A DNA stretch of 64,000 bases, from assembly GCA_000372785.1 (NCBI GenBank), contig KB889757.1:62001-126000 (forward strand). Direction: 5' to 3'. Shown here one piece after another: positions 1 to 7,941 of this stretch. The notes beneath the pieces are model-generated. The model was given only the letters and a program-made list of their open reading frames with translations. It made no database searches and was not told the DNA's origin. Source of the stretch: a gamma proteobacterium SCGC AB-629-P17 (lineage in GTDB: Bacteria; Pseudomonadota; Gammaproteobacteria; PS1; Pseudothioglobaceae). Made by a program: the position numbers and the translations under genes. Numbering within the stretch: the stretch's first letter is position 1; each line of letters starts with the position of its first letter.

Positions 1-424
1 CAAATGACGTCAAACTTTCACCAGTCGTTGCAGTGATGCCGACATTGGTTTTATTGATATGGCATAGCTTGGCAATACTTTTTTTCATTGAATCAATTTG
101 GGGTGAAATTTTCGGTTTTAAACATTCGATAGCGATTGCTATGTGGCTAATTTTCCAATCTCCTAAGTCATCAAGCGCTAGCTTTAAAAAGTTGCTGCTA
201 TCAGTCACACCTTCTTGACAAAGTTGATCGGCGACCGAGCCAAGTATATTACGACCTGTAATGCTCGAAATGGCATTTGTTATCGAATGCAATACCACAT
301 CGGCATCGCTATTACCTTTGAGTCCTATAGGATGGTCAAGCTTAATGCCAGCCAGTATTAAAGGTTTTCCTGGTGCTTCTTCAAATGCGTGAGAGTCTTG
401 TCCGATGCCGGTTTTTGCTGTCAT
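1..424 (-). CDS. ispF: 2-C-methyl-D-erythritol 2,4-cyclodiphosphate synthase (3' end outside window)
   Basis: IspF closes CDP-methylerythritol 2-phosphate to the cyclic diphosphate in the cytosolic MEP isoprenoid pathway. Reading leftwards from 424 the protein starts MTAKTGIGQDSHAF, with the DSH metal-binding pair at residues 9-11. Next come a conserved SDADVVLHSITNAI segment with the third metal ligand (His) and, near the window edge, GITATTGESLTSF, the TTGE-type substrate-binding motif. About 141 codons are visible. The family is usually near 157-160 residues, so only a short C-terminus is missing. The start ATG overlaps the ispD stop as ATGA (421-424), so the two are translationally coupled, as in many gammaproteobacteria. 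Confidence 0.95.
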   Translation of the reverse strand, partial: MTAKTGIGQDSHAFEEAPGKPLILAGIKLDHPIGLKGNSDADVVLHSITNAISSITGRNILGSVADQLCQEGVTDSSNFLKLALDDLGDWKISHIAIAIECLKPKISPQIDSMKKSIAKLCHINKTNVGITATTGESLTSF

Positions 425-1119
425 GATTTATTAAAGTAATAATTGGCTAATTTAAGGTCGTCTGAGTGGGTAATTTTAATGTTGCTTTTTGAGCTTGATA
501 CAATCTTTATAGAATGCCCTAAACGTTCAATCGCCTCTGCCTCATCTGTAATGTGATCGTTATCTTCGACCACCTTTTCTAGGGCTTTCTTTAGGAGTCC
601 AATTCGGAACATTTGTGGAGTTTGTGCTTGGTACAATTTGTTTCGTTCAATTGTTCTTACAACATCCTCATTGCCCACCTTTTTTAATGTGTCAACAACT
701 TCTACGGCAAGAATACCGCCAATAGGGTGGTTTTGGAGTTCATTTATTAATCTTTCTACGTCTTCTTTTTTTATACAGGGTCGAACCGCATCATGTACGA
801 GCACCCAATCATCTTCTTTTGCAAATTCAATTAAAGTGCTAAGCGCATTTAATACAGAGTGAAAGCGTTCTCGACCTCCCTTTGCAGTGGCAAGCAATTT
901 TGGGTGGAGGCAATAAGGTGAAGTCATAAAATATTTGTCATTATCTGAGATGGCGACAACACAGCCAGATATCTGATCCATATCTAAAAGAGTTTCTAGG
1001 CTTTGATCTAGTATGGTTGAGCCGTTCTCAAGTTTTAGATATTGTTTAGGAGTGTCTGTATTCATGCGTGAACCTGTGCCACTGGCTGGAATGATTAAGA
1101 AACAATTATCATCATGCAT
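421..1119 (-). CDS. ispD: 2-C-methyl-D-erythritol 4-phosphate cytidylyltransferase
   Basis: IspD transfers CMP from CTP to methylerythritol 4-phosphate, the third step of the MEP pathway. The 232-residue length is normal. The N-terminal nucleotide-binding loop IIPASGTGSRM (about residues 9-19) is followed by TPKQYL with the conserved Lys. HDAVRPC near residue 110 is the DAVRP signature of the family. It lies just downstream of ftsB (45-base gap) and overlaps ispF by four bases, giving the common ftsB-ispD-ispF order. Nothing looks truncated. Confidence 0.97.
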   Translation of the reverse strand: MHDDNCFLIIPASGTGSRMNTDTPKQYLKLENGSTILDQSLETLLDMDQISGCVVAISDNDKYFMTSPYCLHPKLLATAKGGRERFHSVLNALSTLIEFAKEDDWVLVHDAVRPCIKKEDVERLINELQNHPIGGILAVEVVDTLKKVGNEDVVRTIERNKLYQAQTPQMFRIGLLKKALEKVVEDNDHITDEAEAIERLGHSIKIVSSSKSNIKITHSDDLKLANYYFNKS

Positions 1120-1164
1120 GGCAGCTATGAAATCCTTTTAGGAGTAAGAAATTAATGATCTTTA

Positions 1165-1524
1165 TTATAAAGTAGACTCACTAGACTCTGCTGCATTATC
1201 AGTTTCCACAGCTGTGTTGATTTGATAAAACACCTCACCGTCTTTGACGAGTCCATATTTAAACCGTGCCTGTGATTCAATTAGGCTCAAATCTTCCTCA
1301 GTGTAGCCGTCAATTTGCTCTTGTAGTTGTTTATTGTCGTTTTGCAATTGTTTATTGGTCAATTCAATGTCTGCAATGGTTTTTTGTTTTTGAAAAATGA
1401 CGTTGGGAAAGTCATTAACCAATATATTTTGCTTCACTAGTGAAAACAATATCAGAATTAGTATTAACGAGATTTTGTATTTAATAACAAAACCAACTAC
1501 GCCTTTATGAGTGTCATTTTGCAT
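1165..1524 (-). CDS. ftsB: Cell division protein FtsB (DivIC family)
   Basis: FtsB is a small bitopic inner-membrane protein that joins FtsL and FtsQ in the divisome. The 119-residue product has a short positively charged N-terminus and one membrane segment (about residues 14-31, rich in Leu and Ile). A coiled-coil stretch follows (about 43-75, with Lys, Gln and Glu heptads), then the LIESQARFKYGLVKDGEVFYQI segment typical of the family C-terminus. Its place directly before ispD-ispF supports the call. The eno gene that often precedes ftsB is not here; an RDD protein lies upstream instead. Confidence 0.88.
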   Translation of the reverse strand: MQNDTHKGVVGFVIKYKISLILILILFSLVKQNILVNDFPNVIFQKQKTIADIELTNKQLQNDNKQLQEQIDGYTEEDLSLIESQARFKYGLVKDGEVFYQINTAVETDNAAESSESTL

Positions 1525-1562
1525 AAACTTAATTACTAGGGTTCTTGTAATTCTTGATCATA

Positions 1563-1967
1563 TTATTTCAAGGTTGATATCAGGTAAGTTTTTGAGTAAT
1601 AATCATGCAATGGGAGCTTGTGTTGGTTGAAGAATTGAAAAATAAAGCCAATACCAAACAATGAAATGATAGCTAATAAGAACCTAATTAATGACTGTTT
1701 TTGGGTGACATGTGAGCCGTCTTTTTGTATGATTTCAAATTTCCAAGCCCTCATCCCAAGGGTTTGTCTCCCTCTAATCCAAGACATTGAAAAATAAATA
1801 TATATAAGAGGTAAAGTTAAGAGATAGAAGAACAGACTACTGGTTATTGCTTGTTTATTGTTCATAATAATGACCACACCTTCAATAAAAAAAACAAAAG
1901 AAAATACAAGAAAAAAATCGTAGATGATGGAACCTAGTCGACGTAGAAATGAGACATTGGATTTCAT
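1563..1967 (-). CDS. RDD-family membrane protein
   Basis: A small membrane protein of 134 residues with about three hydrophobic segments (roughly residues 12-35, 43-60 and 92-110). It has the RDD hallmarks: an Arg-Arg-Leu pair near the N-terminus followed by an acidic residue in the first helix (IIYDFFLVF), and a GMRAWKFEI segment after the second helix. The family is widespread and its biochemical role is mostly unknown; transport or membrane-linked functions have been suggested. It sits between xseA and ftsB on the same strand with short gaps of about 40 bases, probably in one transcription unit. Confidence 0.75.
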   Translation of the reverse strand: MKSNVSFLRRLGSIIYDFFLVFSFVFFIEGVVIIMNNKQAITSSLFFYLLTLPLIYIYFSMSWIRGRQTLGMRAWKFEIIQKDGSHVTQKQSLIRFLLAIISLFGIGFIFQFFNQHKLPLHDYYSKTYLISTLK

Positions 1968-2010
1968 ATATGTTTTGATAGCTTCATTAATAATGCAAAA
2001 TTAATGGCTA

Positions 2011-3276
2011 CTAATTATCCTCTTTCTTTAATACCTTTGAAGTAACTTTTCCATCATGAAGTTGAGATTTGATAAGGTCTCCAAGGTTTATCCTCTTAGA
2101 TGAAAGTAAAACCTTCCCGTCTTTATCGTGAGTAATGCTGTAACCCCTAGAGAGTGTATTTAGAGGTGACAGTAGGTTAAGTCGGTTGACCTTGTTAGTG
2201 AATTGATTTGCCTGATCTTTAAGAAAATATTCCGCATTATTATGTAGACGAATGTTGAGTTGTTTAAGTTGTGACTGATATAGTTGATGAGCTCTTTTTA
2301 TCTGCCTGACAAGTCGAAACTCATATTCGTCTAGTTTCTGAGCATTCCGTTGCAGTTGTTGACTGGGGTCAACAATTCTAACTTGAAGTAGTTCAAGGGA
2401 GAGCCTTATTTTGTCAAGAGATTGATTGACACTATCCTGCAATTGTTTTCTAAGTTTTGTTGCCTGATTGATTATTGCAAGTCGGTCAGGTGTCGCGATA
2501 ACGGCGGCGGCACTAGGTGTTGGAGCTCTAACGTCAGCTACAAAATCAGCAATAGTTGTGTCTGTTTCATGGCCTATAGAGCTAATAATTGGTGTAGCAC
2601 AGGCAAAAATCTTTCTCGCCAGCTCTTCTTCATTGAAGGACCATAGATCTTCCATTGAGCCACCACCTCTAGCCAATATGAGAACATCGCAGCGTTTATC
2701 ATTATCTGCAATTTGGAGTGCTTTGATGATTTTTTTATAGGCATCTTCACCTTGTACTTTAGTGTCGTAAAGAAGAATATTGGAAAAAGGATATCTTGTT
2801 TTTAGTACGTGGATGATGTCACGAATCACTGCGCCGCTAGAAGACGAGATGACTCCGATGGTTTTTGGGGAGACAGGGAGGTTTTTTTTGTTTTGAGCAT
2901 CAAACAAGCCTTCAGCTTTAAGTTTATTTTTCAGTTGATCAAATGCAATCTGCAGATTGCCAACACCCGCAGGTTCCATTTGTTGCACAATCAGCTGGAA
3001 GTCTCCCCTAAGTTCATAGAGGGTTGGTGCGCCCCTTATTACAACAGACATGCCGTTTTCTGGAGAGAACTGGACTTTACGTTGATTGAGACGAAAAAAA
3101 GCGCATCTAATTTGCCCTTTTGAATCTTTTAGTGAGAAGTAACAGTGCCCGGAAGAGGGTCTGGACAGATTTGAAATTTCACCCTGGACCCAGCAATGGG
3201 GTATGTTTTGTTCAACAGAATTTCGACATAAGTTCAAGAAATCAGAAACGGAGTAGACTTCGTCGAGATTAAACAT
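2011..3276 (-). CDS. xseA: Exodeoxyribonuclease VII large subunit
   Basis: XseA is the catalytic subunit of ExoVII, which degrades single-stranded DNA to oligonucleotides and works with the small subunit XseB. The N-terminal OB-fold contains VQGEISNLSRPSSGH and CYFSLKD. The central nuclease domain has GVISSSSGAVIRDI, ARGGGSMEDLWSFN, ISSIGHETDTTIADF and ADVRAPTPSAAA, all typical of the family, and a coiled-coil-rich C-terminus follows. I start it at the ATG at 3276 (MFNLDEVYSV, 421 residues), preceded by an AAAGG ribosome-binding site. The open frame runs back to 3342, but that extension lies inside smr and is not family-like. It overlaps the 3' end of smr by eight bases. No xseB is visible nearby. 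Confidence 0.95.
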   Translation of the reverse strand: MFNLDEVYSVSDFLNLCRNSVEQNIPHCWVQGEISNLSRPSSGHCYFSLKDSKGQIRCAFFRLNQRKVQFSPENGMSVVIRGAPTLYELRGDFQLIVQQMEPAGVGNLQIAFDQLKNKLKAEGLFDAQNKKNLPVSPKTIGVISSSSGAVIRDIIHVLKTRYPFSNILLYDTKVQGEDAYKKIIKALQIADNDKRCDVLILARGGGSMEDLWSFNEEELARKIFACATPIISSIGHETDTTIADFVADVRAPTPSAAAVIATPDRLAIINQATKLRKQLQDSVNQSLDKIRLSLELLQVRIVDPSQQLQRNAQKLDEYEFRLVRQIKRAHQLYQSQLKQLNIRLHNNAEYFLKDQANQFTNKVNRLNLLSPLNTLSRGYSITHDKDGKVLLSSKRINLGDLIKSQLHDGKVTSKVLKKEDN

Positions 3277-3766
3277 TGCCTTTAAGGTAAACAAATAACG
3301 CTCCCGTGCCGCCCATTTTTTGTGGGCAGGAACAGAATGCAAGCACTTGCGGGTGCTGTTTGAGATAGTGCACTACCTGTGATTTCAAGATTGATAGTTT
3401 TTGATCAGAGTTATACCCTTTGCCGTGAATGATTTGGATAAAACGTTCATTGTCATGGTAATGAATAAACTTTGAAAGAGATTGAAATGCCTCCTCAATC
3501 TTTTGTCCATGCAAATCTATATAGGGTGCATAGCTAATCCTGCCTTGCTTCATTTTTTTTAATGTTTTAGGTGATACACCCGCTTGTGAGTGACTTACAG
3601 AGTCCGAAGCTGATAGGTTGGGTTTAGGTAAATAGCTATAATCTTCAAAAGGCTTATTCCAAAGTTTTTTGTTGTTACAGGCTTCTTCCTTGTCACCGTC
3701 CTTATCGATAGGAATTTGCTGATTGACGGCACTTCTAAATAACGATTTATCATTTTCATCAATCAT
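3269..3766 (-). CDS. Smr-domain protein
   Basis: A 165-residue protein whose C-terminal half is an Smr (small MutS-related) domain, a fold with DNA or RNA nicking activity in several characterised members. Visible are the DLHG motif (YIDLHGQKIEEAF, about residue 84), the IIHGKGYNSD motif (HGxG, about residue 112) and the closing GGTGALFVYLK strand. The N-terminal 70 residues are low-complexity and charged, as in the SmrA/YdaL group. It lies upstream of xseA with an eight-base overlap. The precise substrate cannot be inferred. Confidence 0.85.
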   Translation of the reverse strand: MIDENDKSLFRSAVNQQIPIDKDGDKEEACNNKKLWNKPFEDYSYLPKPNLSASDSVSHSQAGVSPKTLKKMKQGRISYAPYIDLHGQKIEEAFQSLSKFIHYHDNERFIQIIHGKGYNSDQKLSILKSQVVHYLKQHPQVLAFCSCPQKMGGTGALFVYLKGNV

Positions 3767-3787
3767 AATAATGCTGAATTTGATACA

Positions 3788-3812
3788 TAAAAAAACCCTC
3801 TTGGAGGGTTTT
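3788..3812 (-). terminator. Rho-independent terminator after rpsT
   Basis: On the minus strand a perfect nine-base-pair stem (3812-3804 with 3800-3792, three-base loop) is followed by a run of U residues from about 3795 to 3788. It lies between the rpsT stop and the start of smr. It is also partly U-flanked in the other direction, but no plus-strand gene feeds into it. Confidence 0.85.
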
Positions 3813-3816
3813 CATT

Positions 3817-3836
3817 ATAGCAATGATTATTGCTAT
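3817..3836. repeat. Perfect inverted repeat between rpsT and its terminator
   Basis: ATAGCAAT and ATTGCTAT form an exact eight-base-pair hairpin with a GATT loop. It lies just upstream (in rpsT transcript terms) of the terminator at 3788-3812. It has no U tract of its own. It may protect the rpsT 3' end from exonucleases or be a protein site; the function is unknown. Confidence 0.5.
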
Positions 3837-3882
3837 TTAAAGATTAACCTTGAAAAGTCGAGCCAGAGAATAAAGAGGGTAT

Positions 3883-4143
3883 TTATAGGGATTTAATTTG
3901 AGCGCTAAGACGAGATTTTTTTCTAGCGGCTTGGTTTTTGTGGATTAAACCTTTGCTGACAGCTTGGTCTAGGTTTTTTTGCATTGCTGCAAAACCGCTA
4001 ACAGCCTCTTTTTTGTCTCCGGCTGAAATTGCATAAGCAACCTTTTTCACAAAAGTACGAGCTTTAGCTCGGATTTGAGAGTTATGTTTATTACGTTTTA
4101 CTGTCTGTCTTGCGCGTTTTCTAGATCCTGCTGAATTGGCCAT
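3883..4143 (-). CDS. rpsT: 30S ribosomal protein S20
   Basis: S20 is a primary 16S rRNA-binding protein of the small subunit. The 86-residue, Lys/Arg-rich product begins MANSAGSRKRARQTVKRNKHN and ends NQAARKKSRLSAQIKSL, both typical of S20. It is monocistronic: a good promoter lies at 4181-4209 and an intrinsic terminator at 3788-3812. The roughly 30-base leader holds a purine-rich AAAGA stretch before the ATG. Confidence 0.98.
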   Translation of the reverse strand: MANSAGSRKRARQTVKRNKHNSQIRAKARTFVKKVAYAISAGDKKEAVSGFAAMQKNLDQAVSKGLIHKNQAARKKSRLSAQIKSL

Positions 4144-4180
4144 ATTGTCTTTACTTTAATGCTAAATTACAAAAGTCAGA

Positions 4181-4209
4181 ATTATAAAGTCTCAGTACTA
4201 TTAATGCAA
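4181..4209 (-). promoter_or_regulatory. Sigma-70-type promoter of rpsT
   Basis: Minus-strand TTGCAT (4209-4204), a spacer of exactly 17 bases, then TATAAT (4186-4181). Transcription would start near 4174, about 30 bases before the rpsT ATG at 4143. Confidence 0.8.
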
Positions 4210-4227
4210 GTATTTGTTTTCACTTGG

Positions 4228-4833
4228 TTATGCGCCCAAGGAGTTAACGTAGCGAAGAGTTTTTTTCTTGTTAAGCAACAGGTGCCAAGTCCTGCCACCC
4301 TGTGATTTCCATAACGAAACTGCACGGATGCCAGCAAGAAGCAAGGCTCTGATATGGTTTGCCGTATGCCTGTTTGTTAAATAGATCTGCTCACCTCGAA
4401 CCATAATCGTTGGGCTGAGGCTACCTAAGGTATTTTTATAGAGTTCAGCAAGTCTAGCAATTGAGTTACTGTGATGAATGTCAAAAAAATCTTGTTTTTT
4501 AATGTGATCAATTTCCGCCGATATCTGAGTCAGTAATTGAGGTTTTTTCATTAATTTCTTTTCAAGATTAATAAGTGCAGTTGAATAGAGCATGATGTTT
4601 TGCATATTGATTGGTTTCTTTTCGAGTAATGTTTTTAGAGATTCAAAACCGATTCGTAAGTCCTCGGGCGAAGAAAAAATTTCATCGACATCGTCACTCT
4701 GACTGACAATGCTATTCAGGCTTACCTTGTTACTATGGCTATCACATTGCCCAGTAGATGCAAGTTGATGCACTAGGGCAGTTGTTTGAAATATACTTGC
4801 CAATGCTAGAGTTTGTTTTGCTGCTTTATTCAT
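4228..4833 (-). CDS. hflD: High-frequency lysogenization protein HflD homologue
   Basis: A 201-residue protein of the HflD/YcfC family, a peripheral membrane-associated alpha-helical protein known in E. coli for affecting lambda CII; its housekeeping role is unclear. The N-terminus (AKQTLALASIFQTTALVHQL) and the C-terminal stretch IRALLLAGIRAVSLWKSQGG match the family pattern. Strong support comes from position: directly downstream of mnmA with an eight-base overlap, the same mnmA-hflD pairing as in E. coli, where purB follows. purB is not present here. Confidence 0.85.
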   Translation of the reverse strand: MNKAAKQTLALASIFQTTALVHQLASTGQCDSHSNKVSLNSIVSQSDDVDEIFSSPEDLRIGFESLKTLLEKKPINMQNIMLYSTALINLEKKLMKKPQLLTQISAEIDHIKKQDFFDIHHSNSIARLAELYKNTLGSLSPTIMVRGEQIYLTNRHTANHIRALLLAGIRAVSLWKSQGGRTWHLLLNKKKTLRYVNSLGA

Positions 4834-5917
4834 TCGACTTTGATTTGATTACACTTCCACCCAAGCAAACATCACGGTCATAGAAGACAATTGACTGTCC
4901 AGGCGTTATCGCTCTCTGGGGTTCCCTAAAATTAACCTGAATACAGTCGCTATCTATTCCCGTTACCTGACACTCTTGAGAGGCTTGACGATAACGTATT
5001 TTAGCAACACATTTGTGAGGTAGGGCAGGTGACTGATCAATCCAGTGGACACTATCTGCAACAAGTGTATTGTGATAAAGCAATGGATGATCTCCTTGAA
5101 CAGCTAAAATTTCATTTGAATCGACTAACTTATCAGCGACAAACCAAGGTTCAGGGGAGTCGCTATAACCTCCACCGATCTCCAAACCTTTGCGCTGACC
5201 AATGGTATAAAAAGGTAAACCATGGTGGTGTTTAATAAAGCGACCATTCTCATCTACAATATCGCCTTTTTGTTTGGGCAGAAAGGTGGTTAAAAAGTCC
5301 GCAAAAGGTCTTTCTCCGATAAAGCAAATACCTGTAGAGTCCTTTTTTTCCGCGTTGTCAAAGCCATTCTGTAGTGCGATTTCACGTACTTGTTTTTTGT
5401 GTAAATCTCCTAGTGGAAACAGGCTCTGTGAGAGTTGATCTTGGTTAAGTAGGTGAAGAAAGTAGCTTTGATCTTTACTCCCATCAATTCCAGCTTTCAG
5501 TAGGTAGTGGCCATCATTATTGATAATTCTTGCATAGTGACCAGTTGCTATTTTGCTGGCACCTAAGTCCTTTGCATAATCTAAAAATGCTTTAAATTTG
5601 ATTCTTTGATTACACAATACATCAGGATTTGGTGTTCGCCCTTTTTTATGTTCAGAAAGAAAGTGCTCAAAAACATCTTCCCAGTATTCATGAGAAAAGT
5701 TCACTGTGTGAAGCCTGATTCCAAGCTTATCTGCGACTTGTTGAGCATCCGCAAAGTCTTCAGCGGCATTGCAGTATTTATCATCGTCATCCTCATCCCA
5801 ATTTTTCATGAACAAGGCTTCCACTTGAAATCCTTTTTCAAGCAAAACGAGGGCCGCAACAGATGAATCAACACCACCAGACAGGCCGACAATTATTTTT
5901 TCATCAGAAGGGCTCAT
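4826..5917 (-). CDS. mnmA: tRNA-specific 2-thiouridylase MnmA
   Basis: MnmA adenylates and thiolates U34 of tRNAs for Lys, Glu and Gln in the cytosol. The 363-residue protein has the PP-loop GLSGGVDSS (about residues 11-19). The catalytic Cys102 lies in NPDVLCNQRIKF and the persulfide Cys198 in DSTGICFIGERPF. YTIGQRKGL and the C-terminal PGQSIVFYD are also present. It overlaps phoH by four bases (ATGA, 5914-5917) and hflD by eight, so phoH-mnmA-hflD look like one operon. Confidence 0.98.
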   Translation of the reverse strand: MSPSDEKIIVGLSGGVDSSVAALVLLEKGFQVEALFMKNWDEDDDDKYCNAAEDFADAQQVADKLGIRLHTVNFSHEYWEDVFEHFLSEHKKGRTPNPDVLCNQRIKFKAFLDYAKDLGASKIATGHYARIINNDGHYLLKAGIDGSKDQSYFLHLLNQDQLSQSLFPLGDLHKKQVREIALQNGFDNAEKKDSTGICFIGERPFADFLTTFLPKQKGDIVDENGRFIKHHHGLPFYTIGQRKGLEIGGGYSDSPEPWFVADKLVDSNEILAVQGDHPLLYHNTLVADSVHWIDQSPALPHKCVAKIRYRQASQECQVTGIDSDCIQVNFREPQRAITPGQSIVFYDRDVCLGGSVIKSKSNE

Positions 5918-6831
5918 TGTGCTTGATCATAAGCGCTTACAATTCTTTTAACCAGCTGATGCCTTACAATATCTTGGGAGTCTAATTCACAAAAAGTAAT
6001 TTGTTTTATGCTGTCAAGTATTTTCATTGCATCTAAAAGACCAGATAGGCTAGGGTTAGGCAAATCTATTTGTGTTATATCACCGGTAATCACCATCTTT
6101 GAGCCAAAACCCATTCGAGTCAGAAACATTTTCATTTGAGGGATTGTGGTATTTTGAGCTTCATCAAGAATAATGTAGCATTCATTCAAAGTGCGACCTC
6201 TCATAAATGCAAGCGGGGCTACTTCAATGACGTGTTTTTCTATTAATCTATTCACCCTTTCAAAGCCGATAAACTCGTAAAGCGCATCATAAATAGGTCT
6301 CAAGTAGGGGTCGACTTTTTCACTCAGATCGCCGGGCAAAAACCCCAGTTTTTCTCCTGCCTCAACAACAGGTCTGACCAAAATAATTCGTTTAACATTC
6401 GAGCTCTCTAAAGCTTCAACTGCTCTTGCAACCGCTAGATATGTTTTTCCTGTACCAGCCGGCCCTATGGCAAAAACTGCATCATTTTCAATAATAGCAT
6501 TGACATAGTTTTGTTGGTTAGTGCTACGAATATTGATATGTTTGCGACTTGTCTTAATAGTGACCGATTTGGTCGAACCATTACTATTTTTTTGAGATTT
6601 AATACAAAGGTTGATATCACCAGAATCAATAGTTTTACTCTCTGATAGTGAGAGAAGCTCTTGCAAAACACTAAATGCTAATGGCGCATTGTCACCCTTG
6701 ATATTAAAGTCAGAGCCTTTGTTCGAAACTTTTACTTTCAGGCTTTTTTCAATGTTATCGAGGTTTTTATCTAGGGAGCCGCAAATATTTGCTAGCTGAT
6801 CGGAGCTTTGAATATCGAGAGTAAATTTCAT
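5914..6831 (-). CDS. PhoH-like ATPase (YbeZ type)
   Basis: A cytosolic PhoH-family NTPase of 305 residues; YbeZ proteins work with the endoribonuclease YbeY and are linked to RNA and ribosome processing. Walker A is GPAGTGKT (residues 123-130), followed by RPVVEAGEKLGFLPGDL. The Walker B region is CYIILDEAQNTT, and VITGDITQIDLP is a family signature. I prefer the ATG at 6831 (MKFTLDIQSS); a TTG two codons upstream at 6837 is also possible, and neither has a clear ribosome-binding site. In E. coli miaB, ybeZ and ybeY are adjacent. Here miaB is separated by a plus-strand gene and mnmA takes the place of ybeY. Confidence 0.92.
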   Translation of the reverse strand: MKFTLDIQSSDQLANICGSLDKNLDNIEKSLKVKVSNKGSDFNIKGDNAPLAFSVLQELLSLSESKTIDSGDINLCIKSQKNSNGSTKSVTIKTSRKHINIRSTNQQNYVNAIIENDAVFAIGPAGTGKTYLAVARAVEALESSNVKRIILVRPVVEAGEKLGFLPGDLSEKVDPYLRPIYDALYEFIGFERVNRLIEKHVIEVAPLAFMRGRTLNECYIILDEAQNTTIPQMKMFLTRMGFGSKMVITGDITQIDLPNPSLSGLLDAMKILDSIKQITFCELDSQDIVRHQLVKRIVSAYDQAQ

Positions 6832-6912
6832 TGTCAATATTTTACTGCTTTACATAGAAAACAATCGATAAGTTGCATGATTTATTACCTCATTTAATTT
6901 AACATTGATGTC

Positions 6913-7941
6913 ATGAAGAGAGTTAGATTTATCTTAAATGCCTTTTTCCTGCTATTTGTATTATGGCCGTACACTTCTATTGCAGAGAATAATCAATGTG
7001 TATTGCTTTTGTACCACGGCTTTTCAGACGAGGGACCTCAGTCTACTAATACTTCTCCAGCAGTCTTTGAGAAGCACCTAGAATATCTTTACGAGAACGG
7101 CTATAAAGTGCTCCCCTTGGGAGAAGTCATCGAGGGTCTTAAAATGCAAGGAATGTTGCCCAAAAAATGCGTCAGTTTGACTGCAGATGATGGCTTTTTA
7201 TCGCTCTACACTAACGCTTATCCGTTACTCGCCAAATACCAGATGCCGATGTCGGTCTTTGTTTCTACAGAATCTATTGACAAGAAATATACTCTGATGT
7301 TGACTTGGCAACAGCTCAGAGAAATGTCAGACCTTGTAGATGTTTATAACCACAGTGTGAAACATCTTCATTTGGTTGAACAGAATGTTGAAGTAGTGCG
7401 AAGTGAAATTACTCAAGCACAACAAAGAATAGAGCAGGAATTTGGTGTTGAAGAGAAGTTTTTTGCTTATCCATACGGTGAGTTTGATGAGGAGACTTAT
7501 CGTCTAGTAAGTGATCTTGGTTATGTCGGTTTTGGACAACATTCCGGTGCCATAAGCAGAAACAGCGACTTTTTGAATTTACCAAGATTTTCGATGTCTG
7601 GACCCTATGCAAAAATGGACAGCTTTACTTTAAAGATTAAAACATTGCCCATGCCAATTGAAATCGAAGAACCGCAATCTCTACTTATTTATGAAAACTT
7701 CAAACCATCCTTAACTCTGACCTTTTCTCGCGAGTTGACGAACAACGAAAAACGACAATTTTCCTGTTTTGTGTCGGGTCAAGATCAGCCCGAGTTGATA
7801 TGGCTAGATTCTAATAAGGTAAAAGTTCAAGCTAGAGAGTCGCTGTCAAAGGGTAGGAGTCGTTATAACTGCACAATGCCATCGAAGGAGGCGGGGCGAT
7901 ATTACTGGTATTCAAAGCTTTGGTTAAGGCTAAGCAGTTAG
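6913..7941 (+). CDS. Secreted polysaccharide deacetylase family protein
   Basis: A 342-residue exported protein with an N-terminal signal peptide (hydrophobic residues about 5-20, likely cleavage after SIA at residue 24). The NodB-type domain shows YHGFSDEG, the TADDG motif (residues 90-94; the usual form is TFDDG) and NHSVKH (146-151), the metal-binding His motif that is often SHTxxH. YPYG (186-189) follows. Family members deacetylate N-acetylated or O-acetylated sugars; the substrate is not predictable. The C-terminal 100 residues (from about 240) resemble a small beta-domain with no recognised motif. It lies alone on the plus strand between phoH and miaB, divergent from phoH, and its stop overlaps the end of miaB by four bases. 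Confidence 0.85.
   Translation: MKRVRFILNAFFLLFVLWPYTSIAENNQCVLLLYHGFSDEGPQSTNTSPAVFEKHLEYLYENGYKVLPLGEVIEGLKMQGMLPKKCVSLTADDGFLSLYTNAYPLLAKYQMPMSVFVSTESIDKKYTLMLTWQQLREMSDLVDVYNHSVKHLHLVEQNVEVVRSEITQAQQRIEQEFGVEEKFFAYPYGEFDEETYRLVSDLGYVGFGQHSGAISRNSDFLNLPRFSMSGPYAKMDSFTLKIKTLPMPIEIEEPQSLLIYENFKPSLTLTFSRELTNNEKRQFSCFVSGQDQPELIWLDSNKVKVQARESLSKGRSRYNCTMPSKEAGRYYWYSKLWLRLSS

Noticed and set aside
3277-3342. N-terminal extension of xseA
   Set aside because: It lies inside smr. The ATG at 3276 has an AAAGG site and gives the normal XseA start.
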